Positions 53,064 through 60,189 of a DNA stretch of 64,000 bases are shown piece after piece. The DNA is from JACDCA01 sp963810305 (GTDB lineage: Bacteria > Acidobacteriota > Vicinamibacteria > Vicinamibacterales > 2-12-FULL-66-21). The DNA lies in assembly GCA_963810305.1 (NCBI GenBank), contig CAWEMY010000011.1, positions 248,001 through 312,000 of the forward strand, in the 5' to 3' direction. The stretch's first letter is position 1. Every line of letters starts with the position of its first letter. A program made the position numbers and the translations under genes. The notes beneath the pieces are model-generated. The model was given only the letters and a program-made list of their open reading frames with translations, ran no database searches and had not been told where the DNA came from.

Positions 53064-53775
53064 CTAATACACCCCTGGGAGCATGCGCCACCGTACCTGG
53101 CGGCGATAGGCTTCGTAGCCGGACCCGAACGTGCGGACCAGGCCGCTCTCCTCGAACGGGATCGCCACAGCGAGATAGGCAGTACTGATCGCGGCGAACG
53201 AAAAACGCGTCAGGGTCATGTCTGGAGCGCCAAATACGAAGAGCGCCCAGCCGAGGTAAAGCGGATGGCGCACCATTCCGTAAACGCCTCCGGTTTCGAG
53301 CGCATGCGGCGCCGTGGCGCCGCCCGCGCGCGCGTGCAGCACTTGCCGCAGCCCTGACAGATCCAGAACGTCCAGCGCGCGTGAGCTGGCCACCGTCAGC
53401 ACCAGCGCCGGCCACCTGTGCGCCGTAGCCGAGCCAGCGCCAGGGCCCGGAGAGTGCATAGAGAACGCCCGATATGGGTTGCCAGAACGCACAGACGAGC
53501 AGGAACAGCACGCTCGCCACAAACGAGTACAGCGCCCGCTCGACCGCCGGCGGAACCAGGTTGGTTATGGCGCGCTTGATCCCTGCACGCGCAAAGAGGC
53601 TGTGGTGAAGAGCAAAGATGGTGAACAGCGAGAAGTTGATCAGTGCCGGGCGCCAGCCGGCGGACGATTCAACTCGATGGATGACGCCGAACGTAAGGAG
53701 ATACGCGTAGAGAAAATATCCCAGCGAAGCCGCGAAGAGGCCGGTGGCAAGCCACGCGAACGCGAGCTGCTGCAC
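53064..53775 (-). CDS. NnrU/isoprenylcysteine-methyltransferase-like membrane protein, one frameshift
   Basis: A 236-residue membrane protein in two frames. The first part (from GTG 53775) has several helices (FAWLATGLFAASLGYFLYAYLL, FSLFTIFALHHSLFARAGIKRA). The second has WPALVLTVASSRALDVLDLSG and GGVYGMVRHPLYLGWALFVFGAP, the RHP-LY motif of ICMT/NnrU-like membrane methyltransferases. A one-base insertion near 53415 separates them. It shares a promoter region with the divergent ketosynthase, which suggests a role in that pathway. The methylated substrate is unknown. Confidence 0.7.
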
Positions 53776-53783
53776 GCGAAGCC

Positions 53784-53790
53784 TATTATA
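53784..53790. promoter_or_regulatory. Bidirectional -10 region (TATTATA)
   Basis: The minus strand reads TATAAT (53790 to 53785), nine bases before the NnrU-like GTG. The plus strand reads TATTAT (53784-53789), seven bases before the ketosynthase ATG. The same bases could serve both divergent genes, which would then be leaderless or nearly so. Confidence 0.5.
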
Positions 53791-53796
53791 GAGGGC

Positions 53797-55242
53797 ATGT
53801 CTCAGTCAGCGTCCCACGCGGTTGCGTCTCGTCATCGGGACGGCGTTGCCGTCGCGATCACCGGCATCGGTGTGGTGTCGCCATATGGCCTGGGCCGGGA
53901 GAGGTTCTGGAAGCACGTCCGCCAGGGGTGCAGTGCGACGCGGGCGATCACCGACTTCGACGCGTCGGATTTCCCGTGCACCGTCGCCGCGCCCGTCCCG
54001 CCGGTGACCATCGACGAAGGCGCCGAGATCAACGGCCGCGCCGCCGGCAACGGGCATGAACAGGCGGGCCGGCCCGATCCGCGCCGTTATTCGAAAGCAT
54101 CGCTGATCGCCGTACTGGCAGCGAGAGAGGCGTGGAGCGACGCCGGGCTGCGACTGAATGAACCGGGCGCAGGTGTGCTGGTCGGCAGCGGCGCCGGCGG
54201 GATCGACGTCGCCGAACGCCAGTACTTCGAATTCTTCAACGACGGGCAGAAGCGAGTCACACCGTACGCCATCCCGGTGTCGATCGTCGGGATGGTGTCG
54301 AGCGAGATTTCCATCGCGCTGGAATTGCGCGGCATCAGTCACGTCGTCTCGACAGGTTGCACGAGCTCGACCGACGCGATCGGATACGCCGCTGCGCTGA
54401 TTCGGAGCGGGGAAGCCGACGTCCTCTTGACTGGCGGCGCGGACGCCTGCGTCACACCGGGAATGATCTTCGGGTTTTCACGGATGCGCGCGGTTTCGAC
54501 CGCCTACAACGACCGGCCGGGAGAAGCGTCGCGGCCGTTCGATCGCGACCGCGACGGATTCGTCCTCGGCGAAGGCGCCTGGATGTGCGTGCTCGAGCGT
54601 GCCGATCGCGCCCGCGCCCGCGGCGCGAAGATCTACGCGACGATCGACGGTTACGGTTCGACCTGCGACGCGTACCACCGCGTTCAGATGGATCCGGACG
54701 GCGATGAGATCGTCCGCGCCATGCAGCTGGCCCTCGAGCGATCGGGGCGACCGATCGAGGAGATCGGCTACGTCAATTACCACGGGACCTCGACCCAGCT
54801 CAACGATGCGGTCGAAGCACGGTGCGTCCGGCGTTTCTTCGACACCCGTGCTGATCGCGTGCCCGGATCGTCGACCAAATCGATGATCGGTCACCCGCAA
54901 GGGGCGAGCGGCGCCGCCGGTATCGTGACGGCCGCGCTCGCGCTCCGCGACGGCTTTCTGCCGCCAACGATCAACCACCGCGCGCAGGATGACGGCTGCG
55001 ACATCGACATCATCGCCAATGTCGGTCGCGCCGCGGAAGTTGAAGCGGCGCTGTGCAACTGCCTCGGCTTTGGATCCAAGAACAGCGCCATCGTCCTGGG
55101 GAAGGCGAGTGACACGACGCGGGCGATTGACGATTGTCGAAGTGCAGCTCGATGCGCAATTCAGTCACGCGGAGCGGCCGGAACGGAGCGACAGCGAGTG
55201 AAGGCCGCCAGGCGGGGTGCAGGGGGCCCCGCCGATACATAA
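53797..55242 (+). CDS. Beta-ketoacyl-ACP synthase (FabF/KAS II-like)
   Basis: A 481-residue condensing enzyme. The active-site triad is complete: Cys188 in STGCTSSTDA, His329 in NYHGTSTQLND and His366 in KSMIGHPQGASGAAG. It should extend an acyl chain by decarboxylative condensation of malonyl-ACP. No ACP or ketoreductase gene is adjacent. The body ends at SAIVLGK; the last ~45 residues are Arg/Ala-rich and unlike the family, either repeat-derived or due to a missed shift. It is the first gene of a tightly packed operon. Confidence 0.85.
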   Translation: MSQSASHAVASRHRDGVAVAITGIGVVSPYGLGRERFWKHVRQGCSATRAITDFDASDFPCTVAAPVPPVTIDEGAEINGRAAGNGHEQAGRPDPRRYSKASLIAVLAAREAWSDAGLRLNEPGAGVLVGSGAGGIDVAERQYFEFFNDGQKRVTPYAIPVSIVGMVSSEISIALELRGISHVVSTGCTSSTDAIGYAAALIRSGEADVLLTGGADACVTPGMIFGFSRMRAVSTAYNDRPGEASRPFDRDRDGFVLGEGAWMCVLERADRARARGAKIYATIDGYGSTCDAYHRVQMDPDGDEIVRAMQLALERSGRPIEEIGYVNYHGTSTQLNDAVEARCVRRFFDTRADRVPGSSTKSMIGHPQGASGAAGIVTAALALRDGFLPPTINHRAQDDGCDIDIIANVGRAAEVEAALCNCLGFGSKNSAIVLGKASDTTRAIDDCRSAARCAIQSRGAAGTERQRVKAARRGAGGPADT

Positions 55243-56367
55243 ATGGATGTATTGATCGCGGGCGCGGGGCCGGCGGGTTCGATCGCGGCGCTGGTGCTGG
55301 CGCGGGCGGGGGCGCGGGTGACGCTGGTCGATCGGGCACGGTTCCCGCGCGACAAGCTCTGTGGCGACACGATCAATCCGGGGGCCCTGGCGATCCTCGG
55401 GCGGCTCGGTCTTGGCGGGGTCACCGATGGCGGGTTGCGGATCGAAGGGATGATCGTCAGCGGCGGTGGCGGGGTGCGGGTGGTCGGGGCCTACGGCGGA
55501 GACCAGCGCGGCATTTCGCTGCCGCGGCGAGTGCTCGATGCCCGCCTGCTCGAGGCGGCGGTCGGAGCAGGAGCACGCATTGAGGAAGGGGTTCAGATCC
55601 GGGGACCGCTGACGTCCTCTGAGGCGAATCGGGTAAGCGGTCTGGAACTGAAAATGCCGTCCGGCACGGTCGAACGGCGCACCGCCGCGGTGACGATCGC
55701 GGCCGACGGAGCGCACTCGCGAATAGCCCGGGCAGCAGGTCTGGTGCAAACCCCGCCGACGCCCCGACGCTGGGCGATCGGCGCCACCTTCCGCGGGGTC
55801 GACGGCCTGACCGGGTTCGGCGAAATGCACGTGCGCGAACACTGCTACATCGGAGTCGCTCCCTTGCCCGATGCCGGGGTAAACGCTTGTGTGGTGACCG
55901 CCGACAGGAACGCTTTGCGCCAACGGCACCTGCTGCTGAGCACACTCCGGGAGGACCGCGACGTAGGTCCGCGCTTCGCCCGCGCCACGATGGTGACGGC
56001 CCCGTCGATACTCGGCCCTCTCGCGCTCGACGCAACCGCTGCCGGCACGCCGGGGCTGCTCCTTGCAGGCGACGCCGCCGGGTTCATCGATCCAATGACC
56101 GGCGACGGCCTGCGCTTCGCGTTTCGCGGGGCAGAACTGGCGGCCCTCGAAGCGCTCCGCGTTCTGGAGAATGGCTGGGGCGACGCGCATCGCCGGCTCG
56201 CGGTCGCGCGGCGGCGCGAGTTCGGCGCCAAGTGGCGCTTCAACCGTACTCTTCGCGCCGTTGCGTCGTCACCGCGGAGCGTGCGTGCGGCGGCACGCGC
56301 AGCCGCGGTCACACCGTCGCTGCTGCGCTACGCGATCCGCTATGCTGGCGACATTCGTGTCGCCTGA
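55243..56367 (+). CDS. FAD-dependent oxidoreductase (geranylgeranyl reductase-like)
   Basis: A 374-residue flavoenzyme beginning at the base after the ketosynthase stop. MDVLIAGAGPAGSIAALVLARAGARVTLVDRARFPRDKLCGDTINPGAL is the FAD-binding Rossmann motif of the geranylgeranyl reductase/PHBH group; TPGLLLAGDAAGFIDPMTGDGLRFAFRGAELAA is the second FAD motif. It may hydroxylate or reduce a long-chain product. Similar flavoenzymes accompany polyketide and phenolic-lipid pathways. The next gene overlaps its last codons. Confidence 0.85.
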   Translation: MDVLIAGAGPAGSIAALVLARAGARVTLVDRARFPRDKLCGDTINPGALAILGRLGLGGVTDGGLRIEGMIVSGGGGVRVVGAYGGDQRGISLPRRVLDARLLEAAVGAGARIEEGVQIRGPLTSSEANRVSGLELKMPSGTVERRTAAVTIAADGAHSRIARAAGLVQTPPTPRRWAIGATFRGVDGLTGFGEMHVREHCYIGVAPLPDAGVNACVVTADRNALRQRHLLLSTLREDRDVGPRFARATMVTAPSILGPLALDATAAGTPGLLLAGDAAGFIDPMTGDGLRFAFRGAELAALEALRVLENGWGDAHRRLAVARRREFGAKWRFNRTLRAVASSPRSVRAAARAAAVTPSLLRYAIRYAGDIRVA

Positions 56368-58054
56368 TGCAAGTGCTCATCCCGCCGCGGTTCTCCGACG
56401 AGTAGGGGACCAACTCGGCCTGACCGACAGGCTTCGCTCGGCAACGCCATCCGATAAGTCAACGCGGCGGGAGTTGATCCTGGTTACCACGGGACTTGTG
56501 GTCAGCGTCGCCATCGTTCTGCACCGGCAGCTGCTGGACTGGTACGGAGTTCCGGATCCCGGTGATCCACTGTTCTCGATGTGGCGAATCGGATGGGTCG
56601 CGCACCAGGTCGTGGCCGACCCCCGCCACCTGTTCGATGCGAACACCTTTTACCCCGAGACGAGGACGCTGACCTACTCGGATTCGATGCTGTTGCCGGC
56701 ACTCGTCTCGGCGCCGCTGGTGTGGATGGGTGTTCCGCTGGCGGTGGCCTACACGCTGCTCCTGCTGTCCACGTTCGTGCTGTCCGGCATTGCCACATAC
56801 ATGCTGGCGCGCGCGCTCTCGCTCTCTCCCGGTGCCTCGTGGATCGCCGCGCTGCTCTTCGCCTTCTGCCAGTACCGGTTCGAGCACTACAGCCATCTGG
56901 AGCTGCAGATGACGCAATGGATGCCGTTGACGATCCTCGCCGCGCTTCGGCTGCTGTCAACCGGCGCTCCGCGATACTTCGTATATCTCGCGCTCGCCGC
57001 CGCCGCCCAGTGGTACTCGTCCATGTACTACGGCGTTTTCCTGACTATCTACGCCGGCGTGTTCGTTCTGGTGCTCGCCGCGGTCTGGCGGCCGGGATGG
57101 GGGCGGTTGATCGCCGCTTCCACCGCTCTCGCCTGCGGCCTGGCCCTCGCCTGGCCGCTCGCACGCGTGTACAAATCCACAGAAGGAGATCGCGGGATTC
57201 GCGATACCCACGCGGTCGCGCATTACAGCGCGGAAGCCGTGAATTACCTCCATCCGCACAGCCGCAGTCCGTACCGGGACTGGCGTGTCGGAAAGAAGGT
57301 CAGCGAACGGGAGCTCTTTCCCCACTTCACCCCGATCGTGCTCGCGGCCGCGGGGGCCTGGCCGCCAATCGGCGCGACTCGCCTGGCGCTGCTGGTCTCA
57401 GGTCTGGTTGCCTTCGATGGATCGCTCGGGTTCAACGGCACTTGGTACGAGTTCGCCTACAACAACGTCGCGCCGCTACGATCGATGCGGGTGCCGGCTC
57501 GATTCGCGGTTCTCGTCAATCTCACCCTCGCTCTGCTTGGAGGATTTGGCGCGTCCCGCTTGATCGGTCTCGCTTCCTCAGTCAAACATCGGCGCGCGTT
57601 CTGGGCGCTGCTCACCGTTGTGTTTCTCGCCGAGTCGGCTCCGAGCCTGAAGCTGTTCACCGTGTGGAAGCGGCCGCCGCCTCTCTACTCGTCGCTTGGG
57701 CCGCGGAGCGGCGCAGTCCTGTTCGAATACCCGATGCACCTCGAGAATTTCGAGAACTTCGCATTCCTGTATTTCTCGACGTGGCACTGGACCACGACCG
57801 TCAACGGCTACAGCGGCTTTCTTCCGCGCTCCTACCGGGACCTCGAGGTGTCTACCGAGAACTTCCCACTCGAGGACACGGTGGCTTACCTGCAGAGCAG
57901 AGGCGTGACCCACGTGGCCGTCCACTGCGGGTTCTGGACCGATGAGGCCTGTGCGCTGGCTCTCAAACGCGTTGAAGCGGATTCGCGATTTCGGCTGGTG
58001 ACCTCGACCTGGTGGGAAGGGAAGCCGGCCCGTCTGTACGCATTGTTGCGATGA
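56342..58054 (+). CDS. Large membrane protein, glycosyltransferase-like (GT-C)
   Basis: A 570-residue membrane protein with about eleven helices, starting ATG 56342 inside the end of the FAD gene. The first loop has WYGVPDPGDPLFSMWRIGWVAHQVVADPRHLFDANTFYPE, which supplies acidic residues in the position typical of GT-C transferases, and FCQYRFEHYSHLELQMTQWMPL is a recognisable internal segment. A soluble C-terminal part (FEYPMHLENFENFAFLYFSTWHW...) follows. It may glycosylate the operon's lipid product. The assignment to a named GT family is tentative. Confidence 0.65.
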   Translation: MLATFVSPDASAHPAAVLRRVGDQLGLTDRLRSATPSDKSTRRELILVTTGLVVSVAIVLHRQLLDWYGVPDPGDPLFSMWRIGWVAHQVVADPRHLFDANTFYPETRTLTYSDSMLLPALVSAPLVWMGVPLAVAYTLLLLSTFVLSGIATYMLARALSLSPGASWIAALLFAFCQYRFEHYSHLELQMTQWMPLTILAALRLLSTGAPRYFVYLALAAAAQWYSSMYYGVFLTIYAGVFVLVLAAVWRPGWGRLIAASTALACGLALAWPLARVYKSTEGDRGIRDTHAVAHYSAEAVNYLHPHSRSPYRDWRVGKKVSERELFPHFTPIVLAAAGAWPPIGATRLALLVSGLVAFDGSLGFNGTWYEFAYNNVAPLRSMRVPARFAVLVNLTLALLGGFGASRLIGLASSVKHRRAFWALLTVVFLAESAPSLKLFTVWKRPPPLYSSLGPRSGAVLFEYPMHLENFENFAFLYFSTWHWTTTVNGYSGFLPRSYRDLEVSTENFPLEDTVAYLQSRGVTHVAVHCGFWTDEACALALKRVEADSRFRLVTSTWWEGKPARLYALLR

Positions 58055-58569
58055 CAGCCGCGGCCCTTTTCGTGCTGGTCTTCGTGCCGATGGTTCTCGA
58101 GGCAGCGCTCTCCGCGCGTAACGAAGCCGGCCTGCGCGCGCGCGGTGCGCAGGAGCCGGCCGGCGATGTTTATCGCGCGATGCAGGTGGGGTATCCGGCG
58201 GCATTTCTGGTCATGATTGCTGAAGCCGGGTGGCGGCAGCCTGCTTTCGATGCCGTCGCCGCCTTCGGTCTTGCGACCTTCATTGCGGCGAAGCTCCTCA
58301 AATACTGGGCGATCGCGACGCTGGGCCCCCGCTGGACGTTCCGGGTGCTGGTGCCGCCGGGTGCGACGGCGGTCGCGTCCGGACCCTACCGTTTTTATCG
58401 GCACCCGAACTACGCCGCGGTGACCGGCGAACTGCTCGGCGTTGCGTTCATGGCGCACTCCATCGTCGCCGGACCACTCGCGACGATCGCGTTCGTGCTG
58501 CTGATCAGACGACGGATCGCAGTTGAGGAACGGGCGTTGGGATTGCGCGGGATGGAACCGGTCCGCTGA
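58051..58569 (+). CDS. Isoprenylcysteine carboxyl methyltransferase-family protein
   Basis: A 172-residue membrane protein. The C-terminal part FRVLVPPGATAVASGPYRFYRHPNYAAVTGELLGVAFMAH matches the ICMT motif (YRHPNY...E). Bacterial members methylate isoprenoid or phenolic-lipid substrates using SAM. ATG 58051 overlaps the preceding stop as ATGA and its stop overlaps the next ATG as TGATG. With the NnrU-like protein at 53.1 kb, this locus has two such membrane methyltransferases. Confidence 0.82.
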   Translation: MTAAALFVLVFVPMVLEAALSARNEAGLRARGAQEPAGDVYRAMQVGYPAAFLVMIAEAGWRQPAFDAVAAFGLATFIAAKLLKYWAIATLGPRWTFRVLVPPGATAVASGPYRFYRHPNYAAVTGELLGVAFMAHSIVAGPLATIAFVLLIRRRIAVEERALGLRGMEPVR

Positions 58570-60013
58570 TGATCAGCGAAGCCCGGCCCGAATCTCTGCC
58601 GCCGGTGCCGATGTGGGTCCGGGTCATGGACGCCACGGCGCTTGCGATCACGGCGATTCTCGTTTGGAAAGTCCTGAGCGCGGACACCCGCGCGGGTATT
58701 TTCGATTTCATTCCTCGTATCCGAGTGTCCTTTCTCATCTATGCCGCAGTCGGACTGGTCGCTCTGCGGCAGATCGCATTTCCACGACCGTCGGCGTTCG
58801 GGCGATTGGCGCAGGCGTGGCGCCGCGCGGGAGATCGACCTTATTTCGGCCCGGCCGTCAGGGTGTTTCTCGCCACCAGATTGTTCGTCTTCGTTGTCGG
58901 GATTTTTTCAGTCGCTGCGTTCGGACTGCACAAACCCGGCGTGGTGCTCAATTCGGACCCGTTGACGAATCTGCCGATGCGATTCGACGCCGGTTGGTAC
59001 GGTGGGATCGCGACGCACGGGTACGACCGCGACGTCAACTTCGAACGGCAGAGAAACTTCGCGTTCTTTCCCGCCATGCCGTTGCTGATGCGGGCGGTCG
59101 CCCCGGTCTTCGGCAGTTCCGGGAGTGGCTTGCCACCCGAACGCCGGATGGTGCGAACCCTCTGGGCCGGAGTCGCGGTGTCGCTGGCGGCCTTCCTCCT
59201 GGCGCTCCATTACTTCGTCAAGCTCGCATCACAGCTGGTCGGGCCGGAGCGCGCGGCGGGCGCCACGTTGTTGCTGGCCGCCTATCCGTTCGCATGCTTT
59301 TTCAACGCTCCGTATACGGAGTCCTTGTTTCTGCTCGCCAGCGTCGCCGCCGCCTATCACTTCGGCCGGGCGGAATGGGCCTACGCTGCTGGATGGGGAT
59401 TCCTGGCAGGGTTGACCCGTCCGAACGGTTTCTTTCTCAGTGTGCCGCTCGTGAGTGCTGGCGATTCGGCAGCTCCGGTCAGTCAGGACGGCCGGAACCG
59501 GCCGTGACTGGTCGCGGTCAGTCAAGGCGCTTGCGGCCGCGGCGATGCCGGTCGCGGGCATGCTGGCGTTCACGACCTATCTGTACTTCTTGATTGGTGT
59601 CTGGTTCGCCTGGTCGCGGAGTCACCAGGCGTGGGGCCGGAGCTTCACCGGCCTCGAGCCGCTTCGTGACGGTTATTGGCGCCTGCAGCAGCGAGGGGCT
59701 GGTCGGAGTGGCGCTGGCGAGCCCGTTCGACACGCTGAACGCGTTCGCCGCCGTCTTTGCCTTGCTGATGATCTGGCCGGTGGCGCGCCGGCTCGGCGCG
59801 GCGTGGGCACTCTACATCGTGCTCATCGTGGTACCGCCGATCTTCGCCGGCGGCGCCTTGTCGCTCGGGCGCATGACATCGACACTGTTTCCGATCTTCC
59901 TGGCCCTGGCGGCAATCCTTCCGTCCCGCAGCGTTCCCGGCTGGGCCGTGGCGTTCGCGATCCTGCAGGGTCTCTGTGCGGCGATGTTCTACACCTGGCG
60001 AGAATTGTTCTGA
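58569..60013 (+). CDS. PIG-V-like mannosyltransferase, two frameshifts
   Basis: Three frames give 480 residues. The first (from ATG 58569) has helices and the loop MRFDAGWYGGIATHGYDRDVNFERQRNFAFFPAMPLL, the RFDxxWY motif of PIG-V/GT76-type mannosyltransferases, then TLLLAAYPFACFFNAPYTESLFLLASVAAAYHF and GLTRPNG. The second frame continues IRQLRSVRTAGTGRDWSRSVKAL... MLAFTTYLYFLIG. The third ends WPVARRLGAAWALYIVLIV... MTSTLFPIFLALAAILP. One-base insertions near 59454 and 59685 explain the breaks. It is the last gene of the ketosynthase operon. Confidence 0.75.
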
Positions 60014-60130
60014 GTTGGTCAACTTCTAACGTCTAACTACTAACTGCCTAACTGATACTGATCACTGACTGACCACTGATAACTGACCACTGATTACTGA
60101 CCACTGATTACTGACCACTGAAGACTCCCG
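60014..60130. repeat. CTGATTACTGACCACTGATTACTGACCA-type repeat
   Basis: TCTAACTACTAACTGCCTAACTGATAC, then at least three imperfect copies of CTGACCACTGATTA fill the gap before the TPR/metallopeptidase promoter. Lower in GC than surroundings. Confidence 0.8.
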
Positions 60131-60172
60131 ACGCCCCCGCTTCGTCTCAAAAGGGACGCTGTACCCGTGTTC

Positions 60173-60178
60173 TATAAT
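60173..60178 (+). promoter_or_regulatory. TATAAT -10 box, leaderless TPR-peptidase mRNA
   Basis: TATAAT ends 11 bases before ATG 60190. There is no Shine-Dalgarno sequence between them. Confidence 0.6.
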
Positions 60179-60189
60179 CGAACCAGTTA

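Noticed and set aside
54989..55201. Small gene overlapping the ketosynthase 3' end (ending HAERPERSDSE)
   Set aside because: Only ~30 residues are outside the ketosynthase core, with no motif; more likely a shadow of the odd tail or a missed frameshift.
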